From: Chryseobacterium cucumeris
GTDB taxonomy: Bacteria; Bacteroidota; Bacteroidia; Flavobacteriales; Weeksellaceae
Length of the DNA: 64,000 nt
Direction: 5' to 3'
Assembly (NCBI RefSeq): GCF_001593385.1
Contig: NZ_LUVZ01000043.1
Span: 363,330-427,329 of the forward strand
Shown: positions 24,014 through 32,066 of the stretch, one piece after another
Numbering within the stretch: the first letter of the stretch is position 1
Layout: every line of letters starts with the position of its first letter
Notes under the pieces: generated by a model
What the model was told of the DNA's origin: nothing
Databases searched by the model: none
What the model saw: only the letters and a program-made list of their open reading frames with translations
Position numbers and translations under genes: made by a program

Positions 24014-25087
24014 TTAGTTTTCTAAATAATTTCTCCATTTTTTTACGGCATCCGCCATATCTTTGGGCATTGGGCTCTCAAAATATAATTCCTTTTTTGT
24101 TGTTGGGTGTATAAATCCTAGGGTATGGGCATGAAGGGCATGTCTTGGCAAAATTTCAAAAACATTTTTAATAAATTGCTTGTATTTTGGAAGATTTACC
24201 CCTCTTAAAGGTGTATGTCCTTCATATCTTTCATCATTAAATAAAGTATGCCCGATATGTCTGAAATGCGCCCTGATCTGATGCGTTCTTCCGGTCTCCA
24301 GTTTACATTCCACCCAGGTCATATATTTGAATCTTTCCAGCACTTTATAATGGGTCACCGCGTGTTTTCCCTGGCTGCCATCTTCATAAACAGACATCTG
24401 CATTCTGTTTTTAGGATGCCTTCCGATATGGCCTCTGATGGTACCTTCTTCATCCTGCATATTTCCCCATACAAAAGCCCAATACAGCCTTTTGGTGGTT
24501 CGGTTAAAGAATTGTTTTGCCAGGAAACTTAATGCATATTCATTCTTGGCAATCACCAATAGTCCTGAGGTATCTTTATCAATTCTGTGAACAAGCCCTA
24601 CCCTGTCAAGATCGGATTTTTCACCATTCTTTTCAAAGTGGAAGGCCAATGCGTTCACCAATGTTCCGTCCCAGTTTCCAAATCCTGGGTGTACCACCAT
24701 TCCCGCTTCCTTATCCACAACAACCAAGTCATCATCTTCATAAACGATATTCACAGGAATATCCTGGGGAATAATGACATTTTCTCTTGGAGGATGGGTA
24801 AGCAAAACTGAGATCTGATCTCCCGGTTTTACACGGTAATTCTGTTTCACCGCTGTTCCGTTCACTATAACATTTCCGGCTCTGCAGGTCTGTGAAATTT
24901 TATTCCTTGAAGAATTCTGTCTGTATATTAAAAGGAACTTATCTATTCTTAATGGTTCCTGTTTGCTGTCGACAGTGATATTAAGATGTTCATACAATCC
25001 TTTATTTTCCTCATCAATATCGATGTTTTCGATACTGTTGGAATCTAATAATTCTTCATCTAAAAAATCGTCGTTATCTTCTGACAT
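24014..25087 (-). CDS. RluA-family pseudouridine synthase (RluD-like)
   Basis: 357 aa. An acidic N-terminal leader (about 35 residues) is followed by an S4 RNA-binding domain (RIDKFLLIYRQNSSRNKISQ) and the catalytic domain with VHRIDKDTSGLLVIAK carrying the catalytic Asp, and LETGRTHQIRAH. It likely converts uridines in helix 69 of 23S rRNA, as RluD does. The start is the ATG at 25087; the longer frame begins with TTG within the upstream terminator region. Directly downstream of the PASTA gene, a pairing common in this group. Confidence 0.93.
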   Translation of the reverse strand: MSEDNDDFLDEELLDSNSIENIDIDEENKGLYEHLNITVDSKQEPLRIDKFLLIYRQNSSRNKISQTCRAGNVIVNGTAVKQNYRVKPGDQISVLLTHPPRENVIIPQDIPVNIVYEDDDLVVVDKEAGMVVHPGFGNWDGTLVNALAFHFEKNGEKSDLDRVGLVHRIDKDTSGLLVIAKNEYALSFLAKQFFNRTTKRLYWAFVWGNMQDEEGTIRGHIGRHPKNRMQMSVYEDGSQGKHAVTHYKVLERFKYMTWVECKLETGRTHQIRAHFRHIGHTLFNDERYEGHTPLRGVNLPKYKQFIKNVFEILPRHALHAHTLGFIHPTTKKELYFESPMPKDMADAVKKWRNYLEN

Positions 25088-25109
25088 TGTTTTATATTTT
25101 TTACACAAA

Positions 25110-25137
25110 AGGCTTCAACATTTTATAGTTGAAGCCT
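25110..25137 (-). terminator. terminator-like hairpin between PASTA and RluA-type genes
   Basis: AGGCTTCAAC / GTTGAAGCCT stem with an 8-base loop and TTTT after it on the minus strand. It may attenuate read-through into the downstream gene. Confidence 0.75.
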
Positions 25138-25160
25138 GTATTTTTGATATTAATCTGATC

Positions 25161-26255
25161 TTATTCTACGACAACCTTCTTAGCTTTTGGCTTTTGAGCA
25201 GGCTGTTGTGTTGTTGTTGCTGCAGGTTTGGTTGTACTTCCAGCAGTGTGAGTACCGTTCCCTGCAGGTGTTTTAGGTTTTTCAACAGTTGCAGAAGCTG
25301 GTTTAGCTGCTGTAGTCTGATTTTTAGAGGCCTCTGTCTTTGGAGCTTCCGGCTTTGGAGTTTCTCTTTTTGGAGCAGGAGCGGGTACAACCGGAGCATC
25401 ATAACTTGGCTCACTATGCACTTCTTCATATCGTACCGGAGGAAGTGAAGTATCCACTTTCATACGATAGATAGAATTCAACTGCTCTACTTTCGCTCTT
25501 AATTCTGCCGGAGTCTTTTTACTTGCCCAAAGATCGATCTGCATTCCCTGATCACGAACATCTCCGGAGGCAGGATCCTGATAATAAATAATATCAGATT
25601 CATCTTTACTTCCATCTTCATGCTCTACCAGCCCTACTTCAAACATACTCTTGGTAATGACAGCTCTTGCTTCTTTTACCGTAAGTCCTACAACATTAGG
25701 AATAGAAATATTTCTCATTGGCCCCGATCCTACCACAACATCAATGGTAGAGAATCTTGGTAAACGCGTACCTGGGTTTACAGCATTTCCTTTATATAAT
25801 ATTCTTAAAAGGGCATCTTTCTGAATACTAGGCTCATAAATCGTATCACCGATTTTAAGACCTACCTGATCCAATCTCTGAAAGGCCAGTCCGGAATATT
25901 TATTAATAACATTCGGCACCGCAATAGGAGCCCATGTTCTCGGATTTACTTTAAGCGTTACAGTTCTTCCGTCTTTTACACGGGAACCTGGTGCAGGATA
26001 TACCTGCAATACCTGGAATGGTCTGTATTTCGGGTCGTAATTGGCACTGTCTACTTCATATTCCAGCCCTGTATCATCTAATATTTTTACGGCATCATGT
26101 ACCGATTTATTTACAATATTGGGAACAGGAATTTCCTGACCGTGGTTAGTATGGTACTCCAACCAGCGAAATGTGAGCCATACCAGCCCAACGAAAACAC
26201 CGATGGCTACTACTAAATTCAGTAAAACTTTCCAATTGAAAAGTGATTTAAGCAT
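25161..26255 (-). CDS. membrane-anchored PASTA-domain protein
   Basis: 364 aa. One transmembrane helix near residues 9-28 (VLLNLVVAIGVFVGLVWL), then three PASTA domains: VPNIVNKSVHDAVKIL, VPNVINKYSGLAFQRL and IPNVVGLTVKEARAVI. A Pro/Ala/Lys/Thr-rich tail of about 90 residues follows. PASTA domains bind peptidoglycan or muropeptides; there is no kinase or penicillin-binding domain. The ATG at 26255 is chosen because a TATATTTG box (26282-26289) lies inside the longer frame. Divergent from ddl, another cell-wall gene. Confidence 0.92.
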   Translation of the reverse strand: MLKSLFNWKVLLNLVVAIGVFVGLVWLTFRWLEYHTNHGQEIPVPNIVNKSVHDAVKILDDTGLEYEVDSANYDPKYRPFQVLQVYPAPGSRVKDGRTVTLKVNPRTWAPIAVPNVINKYSGLAFQRLDQVGLKIGDTIYEPSIQKDALLRILYKGNAVNPGTRLPRFSTIDVVVGSGPMRNISIPNVVGLTVKEARAVITKSMFEVGLVEHEDGSKDESDIIYYQDPASGDVRDQGMQIDLWASKKTPAELRAKVEQLNSIYRMKVDTSLPPVRYEEVHSEPSYDAPVVPAPAPKRETPKPEAPKTEASKNQTTAAKPASATVEKPKTPAGNGTHTAGSTTKPAATTTQQPAQKPKAKKVVVE

Positions 26256-26281
26256 ACTTAAAAATACTTTAATTATAACCG

Positions 26282-26289
26282 CAAATATA
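26282..26289 (-). promoter_or_regulatory. -7 promoter box TATATTTG for the PASTA gene
   Basis: Minus-strand TAnnTTTG box 27 bases before the ATG at 26255. Confidence 0.6.
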
Positions 26290-26381
26290 GCTAATAATTT
26301 TAGAATGGACTTTTTATTTAACACAATTCATTTTTGATTTTAAAATTTGCCGATTTCCCATATTGCATTGCATAAAATGAT

Positions 26382-26389
26382 TAAATTTG
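26382..26389 (+). promoter_or_regulatory. -7 promoter box TAAATTTG for ddl
   Basis: TAnnTTTG box; the expected start near 26395 leaves a leader of 10-17 bases. Confidence 0.6.
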
Positions 26390-26411
26390 CCTTAATTGAT
26401 ACTATATGGTT

Positions 26412-27395
26412 ATGAATAAAAAAAGTGTTGCCGTAGTAATGGGAGGCTATTCCGATGAATATGTTGTTTCCTTAAAAAGCGGACAATTGATTTATGATTC
26501 TTTAGACAGAAATCTCTATGACGTATATAAAGTAGTAGTCCTTAAAGATGAATGGTATTTTTTAGGTGAAAATGATAAAAAATATGCCATCAACAGAGGA
26601 GATTTTTCTGTGACTTTAGATAATGGGGAAACTTTAAAATTTGATGTTTGTTTCAATATCATCCACGGGACTCCGGGAGAAAACGGAATTCTTCAGGCCT
26701 ACTGGGATGCCATCGGTCAAAAATATACAGGTTGTGATTTTTACCAGAGTGCCCTTACTTTCAATAAAAAAGACACTCTTGCCGTGTTATCAAAATACGG
26801 AATTCCTTCTGCAAAAAGTATTTATTTAAGAAAAGGGGAAGACATCAATGTGGATGAAATTGTATCAGAACTTAACCTTCCTTTATTTGTAAAACCTAAC
26901 CAATCAGGATCTTCTCTGGGAATTTCTAAGGTAAAAGAAAAATCGGAACTGATTGCCGCTACTGAAATTGCTTTCAAGGAAGATGACGAAATCCTGATTG
27001 AAAGTTTCCTGGACGGGATGGAAGTTTCTGTAGGAGTTATTGATTTTAAAGGAGAAACTATTGTTTTAGGAATTACAGAAATTGTTCCTACCAATGAGTT
27101 CTTTGATTATGAAGCAAAATATGAAGGTGCTTCTGAAGAAATTACCCCTGCAAGAATTGACGAAGAGACCACTAAAAGAGTGGAAGAAATCGCCAAAAGA
27201 GCTTACGATTCATTAGGCATGAGTGGTTTTTCAAGAAGTGAATACATTCTGATGAACGGAATTCCTTATATGCTTGAAATGAATACCAACCCAGGATTCT
27301 CTCCTGCAAGTATTCTCCCTCAGCAGGCAAGACATTATGGAATTTCCATTATGGATCTTTGTGGAAATGAAGTAGAAAAAGCACTTAATAAGTAA
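26412..27395 (+). CDS. ddl: D-alanine--D-alanine ligase
   Basis: 327 aa. ATP-grasp enzyme that makes D-Ala-D-Ala for peptidoglycan. Motifs: VAVVMGGYSDEYVVSLKSG at the N-terminus, FNIIHGTPGENG, the ATP-binding LFVKPNQSGSSLGISKV, and YMLEMNTNPGFSP with metal ligands near the end. The ATG at 26412 fits the family start; the ATG at 26406 two codons earlier is equally possible. Divergent from the PASTA gene and followed by coaD. Confidence 0.96.
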   Translation: MNKKSVAVVMGGYSDEYVVSLKSGQLIYDSLDRNLYDVYKVVVLKDEWYFLGENDKKYAINRGDFSVTLDNGETLKFDVCFNIIHGTPGENGILQAYWDAIGQKYTGCDFYQSALTFNKKDTLAVLSKYGIPSAKSIYLRKGEDINVDEIVSELNLPLFVKPNQSGSSLGISKVKEKSELIAATEIAFKEDDEILIESFLDGMEVSVGVIDFKGETIVLGITEIVPTNEFFDYEAKYEGASEEITPARIDEETTKRVEEIAKRAYDSLGMSGFSRSEYILMNGIPYMLEMNTNPGFSPASILPQQARHYGISIMDLCGNEVEKALNK

Positions 27396-27484
27396 ATATA
27401 GAAGTTAGAAATTAGAGGTTAGAAAATAATAAATACATAGCTTTTAACTGATAATTTACCATTCAACGTCATAACTCATACAAC

Positions 27485-27949
27485 ATGAAAATTGCTGTTT
27501 TTCCAGGGTCTTTTGACCCTATTACACTAGGACATTACGACATTATAGAAAGAGCGGCACCGCTATTTGATAAATTAATCATCGCTATCGGACAGAACTC
27601 TCAGAAAAAATATATGTTCCCTCTTGAAAAAAGAATGGAATTTATTCAAAACTCTGTAGCAGAATTTCCCAATGTGGAAGTAGATTCATTTGAAGGTCTA
27701 ACAGTAGATTACTGTTTTGAAAAAAATGCTCAGTACATCATCAGAGGATTAAGAAACCCGGCAGATTTTGAATTTGAAAAAGCGATTGCTCATACCAACA
27801 GAACATTAGCTCATAAAAAACTGGAAACCGTATTCTTACTGACTTCCTCAGGAAAATCATTCATCAGTAGCAGCATTGTAAGGGAAGTTATTAACCACGG
27901 CGGCGAATATGAACTGATGGTTCCGGACTCTGTGAGAGTGGAGAGATAA
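27485..27949 (+). CDS. coaD: pantetheine-phosphate adenylyltransferase
   Basis: 154 aa. It makes dephospho-CoA from 4'-phosphopantetheine and ATP, the fourth step of CoA synthesis. Motifs: FPGSFDPITLGHYDII with the (T/H)xGH nucleotide site, IIRGLRNPADFEFE, and SSSIVRE near the C-terminus. Normal length. It follows ddl with a 90-bp AT-rich spacer, probably as a separate or weakly coupled unit. Confidence 0.96.
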   Translation: MKIAVFPGSFDPITLGHYDIIERAAPLFDKLIIAIGQNSQKKYMFPLEKRMEFIQNSVAEFPNVEVDSFEGLTVDYCFEKNAQYIIRGLRNPADFEFEKAIAHTNRTLAHKKLETVFLLTSSGKSFISSSIVREVINHGGEYELMVPDSVRVER

Positions 27950-27967
27950 AAAAATATAATTGATGAG

Positions 27968-28038
27968 CGATAAATGATAATTGATATAATGGCCAAGAAT
28001 TTGCTTAAGCAGAAATCATTCATCAATTATCATTTATC
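27968..28038. repeat. 17-bp perfect inverted repeat around a 37-bp spacer
   Basis: GATAAATGATAATTGAT and its exact reverse complement, between coaD and the TRIC-like gene. It could fold after coaD transcription. Confidence 0.6.
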
Positions 28039-28059
28039 AACAATCATTTATAATTATAT

Positions 28060-28692
28060 ATGCACGAACAGTTCAATTTTGCAATAGAAGTCCTGGGGAC
28101 CATTGCCTTTTCCATGTCCGGAAGTTTTGCAGCGATGCAGAAACGGCTTGATCCGTTCGGAGTGCTTATTATTGCATTTGTAACTTCTGTAGGAGGAGGA
28201 ACTGTAAGAGACCTGTTACTGGATATCCCTGTATTCTGGATGCATGATATTCTGATGTGTACCCTGATTCTGGTGACCAGTATTTTTTCAATGATTTTCA
28301 AATCTCTTGAGAAAAACTTTAAAGTAACTTTATTTATCTTCGACAGCTTCGGACTTGGATTATTTACCATAATCGGTGTACAAAAAGGTTTAAATGCAGG
28401 TATTCATCCTATGATCTGTATTGCATTAGGAACTATTACAGGTTGTTTTGGAGGGATTATCCGGGATATATTACTCAATAGAATTCCATTAATTTTCAGA
28501 AAGGAAATTTATGCCACAGCATGTATAGTGGGCGGAGCAGCATTTCTATTGATGACCAGGTATACAGTGCTTTCCTATACTTTTATACAAATCTTCACTA
28601 TTTTACTGATCGTTGCGATTCGAACATTTGCTGTAAAATACCATTGGCAGATGCCTAAATTTTATGGCTATGATCAAAACTCAGAAATGTAA
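28060..28692 (+). CDS. TRIC-type (YicG/UPF0126) membrane cation channel
   Basis: 210 aa, seven predicted helices in two internally similar halves. Each half has its Gly-rich kink: SVGGGTVRDLLLD and CFGGIIRDILLN. Bacterial TRIC proteins are trimeric monovalent-cation channels of the inner membrane. The start at 28060 (MHEQFNFAIEVLG) fits the family. Followed by a strong terminator. Confidence 0.92.
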   Translation: MHEQFNFAIEVLGTIAFSMSGSFAAMQKRLDPFGVLIIAFVTSVGGGTVRDLLLDIPVFWMHDILMCTLILVTSIFSMIFKSLEKNFKVTLFIFDSFGLGLFTIIGVQKGLNAGIHPMICIALGTITGCFGGIIRDILLNRIPLIFRKEIYATACIVGGAAFLLMTRYTVLSYTFIQIFTILLIVAIRTFAVKYHWQMPKFYGYDQNSEM

Positions 28693-28711
28693 ATTTGATA
28701 TTTAACACATA

Positions 28712-28738
28712 AAAAAGCACCTCAAAAAGGTGCTTTTT
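28712..28738. terminator. bidirectional terminator
   Basis: AAAAAGCACCT / AGGTGCTTTTT stem with a short loop, between converging genes ending at 28692 and 28756. Confidence 0.92.
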
Positions 28739-28755
28739 ATTTTTATTTTTTTTGA

Positions 28756-29325
28756 TTAGAAGAATTTCCCTCTGTTTCTCATATTCGGGTTATGCATATG
28801 CTTCTGCATGGTTGGCATTTTCAACTGATCTTTCATCATTTTGATCTGATCGGTCATCATTCCGGCACTGTCCAGTCTTTTTGCTTCTTCCAGCAACTTC
28901 TGACCTTCCTGCTTTCTTCCTTTAGAAATAGCTGCTGCAGCAAGATTTAAAGTAGCCATTGCTCTGTCGTGTTTCATATTCAAACCGTACTCCAACGCTT
29001 TCTTCATGAAAGGCTCTACTTTCGCAGGATGATCCTGAGCTTGCGTCAGTCCTGATAAATAGTGAAAATATCCGTATTGAGTTTTATGAAGCTGTCCTTT
29101 ATAATCTGTTATTTTGGATAACCATTCTCCGGCTTTCTCCATATTTTGTTTTCTCAATTGCCAGAATGCCAATAGGATATATTCGTTTTTAAAGAATAGC
29201 AAGATGGGAAATGCAGCCAAAAGAAAAACAACAATACCCCAACCAAGATTTCTTGTGAAAATCATCATATAAAGTCCTAACAGGATAAGAACTGCTGCTA
29301 CTGCAATTTTTATGTATTTATTCAT
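28756..29325 (-). CDS. small membrane protein with TPR-like helices
   Basis: 189 aa. Two membrane helices (about 7-24 and 28-46) are followed by a helical, TPR-like soluble part: LAFWQLRKQNMEKAGEWLSKI, PFMKKALEYGLNMKHDRAMATLNLAAAAISKG, GQKLLEEAKRLD. The end is Met/His/Asn-rich (MHNPNMRNRG). Function unknown; the helical repeats suggest a protein-interaction role. Its own promoter TATCTTTG is at 29344. Confidence 0.78.
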   Translation of the reverse strand: MNKYIKIAVAAVLILLGLYMMIFTRNLGWGIVVFLLAAFPILLFFKNEYILLAFWQLRKQNMEKAGEWLSKITDYKGQLHKTQYGYFHYLSGLTQAQDHPAKVEPFMKKALEYGLNMKHDRAMATLNLAAAAISKGRKQEGQKLLEEAKRLDSAGMMTDQIKMMKDQLKMPTMQKHMHNPNMRNRGKFF

Positions 29326-29343
29326 TATTAAATTTTAGAAGTG

Positions 29344-29351
29344 CAAAGATA
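29344..29351 (-). promoter_or_regulatory. -7 promoter box TATCTTTG
   Basis: Minus-strand TAnnTTTG box 18 bases before the ATG at 29325. Confidence 0.55.
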
Positions 29352-29378
29352 ATAAATTTAGAGCTTAAAGTTCAAAAA

Positions 29379-29470
29379 GTCAATGGTGAATGGTCAATTC
29401 GCTGCGTTTGTTAATTTTGTAACTGCGGAAAATTCACGATTCACTTTGCGAAGCAAAATTGACTATTGAT
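29379..29470. repeat. 92-bp interspersed repeat with inverted ends (copy 1)
   Basis: Begins GTCAATGGTGAATGG and ends AATTGACTATTGAT. It is collinear with 47744-47835 (shared core CCGC/TCGCT.., CATTCAC, TGCG.AGCAAAA). The outer parts are imperfect inverted repeats. It lies just after the folA stop on the minus strand. Confidence 0.7.
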
Positions 29471-29472
29471 AT

Positions 29473-29970
29473 CTAATCTTCTTTTTTGATTTTTTCAAAT
29501 GTCTGGAAACAGAAATCATAGCCGTTCTTTTCATCTTTCTCATGGCAGATTTCGTTAGTCATTTTCCAGATTTTAGGATCTATTTTCGGAAAGTATGTAT
29601 CAGCCTGAAGATCTGCTTTCACCAAAGTAACTTCAAGTTTGTCCACTACATCCATAGTCTGCTCATAGATATTTCCGCCACCGATAACGAAAACTTCCTC
29701 ATCAATCTTCTTAGCAAATTTCAATGCTTCCTTGATGCTTCCTACAATAAGAATTCCTTCCTCAAACCAGTCTTTTTTTCTTGACACAACAATATTGGTA
29801 CGGTTCGGAAGAGCTTTTCCAATACTTTCATAGGTCTTTCTCCCCATAATAACCGGATGTCCGGAAGTAATATCTTTAAAATGTTTCAAATCTTTAGGAA
29901 GATGCCAAAGCAACTGGTTTTCAAAACCAATTTCATTTTTCTCTCCCATTGCCACCACTATTGTTGTCAT
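29473..29970 (-). CDS. folA: dihydrofolate reductase
   Basis: 165 aa. It reduces dihydrofolate with NADPH. Motifs: IVVAMGEKNEIGFENQLLWHLPKDLKHF (substrate site), VIMGRKTYESIG, IVVSRKKDW, and VFVIGGGNIYEQ (NADPH site). Normal length. Divergent from lemA; both promoters are recognisable in the 72-bp gap (TAATTTTG at 29986 minus, TATATTTG at 30006 plus). Confidence 0.96.
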   Translation of the reverse strand: MTTIVVAMGEKNEIGFENQLLWHLPKDLKHFKDITSGHPVIMGRKTYESIGKALPNRTNIVVSRKKDWFEEGILIVGSIKEALKFAKKIDEEVFVIGGGNIYEQTMDVVDKLEVTLVKADLQADTYFPKIDPKIWKMTNEICHEKDEKNGYDFCFQTFEKIKKED

Positions 29971-29985
29971 TCAAATAATTTTTTA

Positions 29986-29993
29986 CAAAATTA
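29986..29993 (-). promoter_or_regulatory. -7 promoter box TAATTTTG for folA
   Basis: Minus-strand TAnnTTTG box 15 bases before the folA ATG. Confidence 0.55.
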
Positions 29994-30005
29994 GCACATA
30001 ATTTG

Positions 30006-30013
30006 TATATTTG
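30006..30013 (+). promoter_or_regulatory. -7 promoter box TATATTTG for lemA operon
   Basis: TAnnTTTG box 29 bases before the lemA ATG. Confidence 0.6.
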
Positions 30014-30042
30014 GTTAGCACAAAAAATTTAAAAAATAAACT

Positions 30043-30648
30043 ATGAAAAATAAAGGATGTCTGGGTGCAGGAACCATTGGTATTGCCCTTCTTATTATTG
30101 TTGCAATTCTATTCTTCTGGGGAAAAAGCGGATATAACAGCTTTGTCAACAAAGAACAGACTGTGAACGCAAAATGGTCTAATGTAGAGACTGTATATCA
30201 GAAAAGAGCGAACCTTATTCCTAACCTGGAAAGAACCGTAAAATCGTATTCAAAATTTGAGCAGGAAACTTTAACACAAGTTGTGGAAGCCCGTTCCAAA
30301 GCTACTTCCATCAATATTGATCCTACGAATATGACCGAAGCTGATCTGGCTAAATTCCAGGCAGCACAGGGAGAATTATCGGGTGCATTAAGCAGATTGA
30401 TGGCCGTGGTGGAATCTTATCCTAACCTAAAAGCAGACCAGCAGTATATCAACTTCCAGAGAGAATACACTGCTATTGAAAATAGTATCAGAACTGAAAC
30501 GGTTTACTATAATGATGCTGCAAAGGATTATAATACTTCCATCAAGACTTTCCCGAATAATATTCTGGCGAATTTCACCAACTTCAAAGAAAAACCTTAT
30601 TTCAAAGCTGACGCAGGCGCTCAAAAAGCTCCTGAAGTATTCAAATAA
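30043..30648 (+). CDS. lemA: LemA-family membrane protein
   Basis: 201 aa. One N-terminal membrane helix (about 9-26) and a long helical part with the family segment NKEQTVNAKWSNVETVYQKR and AYPNLKA-like VESYPNLKADQQYINFQREY. LemA proteins are widespread, but their function is still unclear. First gene of a three-gene operon with two TPM-domain proteins, a common arrangement. Confidence 0.94.
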   Translation: MKNKGCLGAGTIGIALLIIVAILFFWGKSGYNSFVNKEQTVNAKWSNVETVYQKRANLIPNLERTVKSYSKFEQETLTQVVEARSKATSINIDPTNMTEADLAKFQAAQGELSGALSRLMAVVESYPNLKADQQYINFQREYTAIENSIRTETVYYNDAAKDYNTSIKTFPNNILANFTNFKEKPYFKADAGAQKAPEVFK

Positions 30649-30650
30649 TA

Positions 30651-31079
30651 ATGGGTAATTTCCTAACAAATCAACAGATCGCTTCCCTTGTGGAAGCGAT
30701 TCAGTCTGCGGAAGATCATTCTACGGGAGAGATCAGAGTGCATATTGATTCCAATACGGAAAACCGGGATGCCAAGACTGCATTTGAAGTTTTCAAAAAA
30801 CTGGCTATGGATAAAACAGCAGACAGAAATGCGGTACTCTTCCATGTCAATTTTGAACAGAAATATCTTACCATCATTGGAGATACCGGCATTCATGAAA
30901 AAGTAAAACAATCTTACTGGGATCATCTTCACGATTATATCACCGCTGAATTTGCCAAAGGAAATTATTATCAGGCCCTAAAAAGTGCCATCCTGGAAAC
31001 AGGACTTGAACTCAAAAAACATTTTCCTGTAGAAGGAGAAAACCCAAACCAACTTCCAAATGAAATTACGTTCTCTTAA
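30651..31079 (+). CDS. soluble TPM-domain protein
   Basis: 142 aa. A single TPM (TLP18.3/Psb32/MOLO) domain without signal or membrane helix: IASLVEAIQSAEDHSTGEIRVHI at the start and a terminal helix. It starts 2 bp after lemA and overlaps the next gene by 20 bp. Probably a cytoplasmic partner of the membrane TPM protein. Confidence 0.9.
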   Translation: MGNFLTNQQIASLVEAIQSAEDHSTGEIRVHIDSNTENRDAKTAFEVFKKLAMDKTADRNAVLFHVNFEQKYLTIIGDTGIHEKVKQSYWDHLHDYITAEFAKGNYYQALKSAILETGLELKKHFPVEGENPNQLPNEITFS

Positions 31080-31872
31080 AATAGTATTTTCATTTTTACT
31101 ACTCTGCTTTTACACTTTTGTATCAGCACAATATACCATTCCTGAAAAACCTGCGGTGCTGTATCCTGTTTTTGATGAAGCCGGATTGCTTTCCCAACAG
31201 GAAAAAGATGCACTTAATCATAAACTGATCAAGTTTGCAGATTCTACCTCAACGGAAATTGAAGTAGTCATCATCCGCTCTACCAAAGGAGAAGATGTGA
31301 ATTTTCTGGCAACCATGTTTGGTGAGAAATGGAAAATCGGAAAAAAGGGAGTAGATAACGGAGTTGTCTTTCTTATTGCCACAGAAGACAGAACCATGTC
31401 TATCCAGCAGGGACGTGCCGTAGAGCAATACCTTACTGCTTCTGTAGCTGGACAGATCTTAGATTACATCGTCACCCCAAATTTCAAGAAAGGACTTTGG
31501 TATGAAGGGATCAATGGTGGAACCTCAGCGATTATGGAGGCTGTTGAGGGAAAATTCAAACCTGTAGCCACAACAGCTCCTTCCGGCAATGGAAGTGCAT
31601 TTAAAGTTCTTATTATTGCTTTTATTATTTTCATCATCATTGCTATCCTTTTTGGAAACAGAGGTGGCGGACGTGGCGGAAATAATGACGACGATGATGA
31701 TGTGATTATCACCAGAAGAGGACGCAGAAATTATCCTGGTGGTTTCTTCCCGTTCCCTGGCAGCTTCGGAGGAGGTGGCTTTGGCGGTGGAAGTTCAGGT
31801 GGCGGAGGCGGATTCGGAGGCTTCGGCGGTGGTGGAAGTTTCGGAGGAGGCGGTGCATCCGGTGGATGGTAA
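31060..31872 (+). CDS. secreted TPM-domain membrane protein with Gly-rich tail (YgcG-like)
   Basis: 270 aa. Signal peptide ending SAQ, a TPM domain (about 28-165: VFDEAGLLSQQEKDALN, STEIEVVIIRSTKGEDVN, DNGVVFLIATEDR), a membrane helix near 186-200, an acidic patch (NDDDDDV), then a tail of Gly/Ser/Phe repeats. The Gly-rich end is coding and typical of YgcG-type proteins. Translationally coupled to the upstream gene. Confidence 0.92.
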   Translation: MKLRSLKIVFSFLLLCFYTFVSAQYTIPEKPAVLYPVFDEAGLLSQQEKDALNHKLIKFADSTSTEIEVVIIRSTKGEDVNFLATMFGEKWKIGKKGVDNGVVFLIATEDRTMSIQQGRAVEQYLTASVAGQILDYIVTPNFKKGLWYEGINGGTSAIMEAVEGKFKPVATTAPSGNGSAFKVLIIAFIIFIIIAILFGNRGGGRGGNNDDDDDVIITRRGRRNYPGGFFPFPGSFGGGGFGGGSSGGGGGFGGFGGGGSFGGGGASGGW

Positions 31873-31898
31873 TCAAGAAATATTCAAAAATGATATAG

Positions 31899-31928
31899 AA
31901 TCAGATCATCACGATCTGATTTTTTTTA
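31899..31928 (+). terminator. terminator of the lemA operon
   Basis: AATCAGATC / GATCTGATT stem with a 5-base loop and a run of T. Confidence 0.88.
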
Positions 31929-32066
31929 TTTAAAAACCAAAATAATACTGATTTATTAACTTTTATTAATGTTAAATTGATATTTAGCTATTAAAAAGTT
32001 AATAAAACATCATAAAAACCACCTTTTATTCAATATTTTTTCACTATATTTACTGAAAACAGGATT

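Noticed and set aside
24963..25448. 161-codon plus-strand frame across the RluA-type/PASTA junction
   Set aside because: Cys/Ser/Arg-rich shadow of the Ala/Pro/Lys tail of the PASTA protein and of the terminator; no signal of coding.
31670..31870. GGAGGTGGCTTTGG-like tandem repeats
   Set aside because: These code the Gly-rich tail of the TPM protein; the repeat is protein-level low complexity and not a DNA element.
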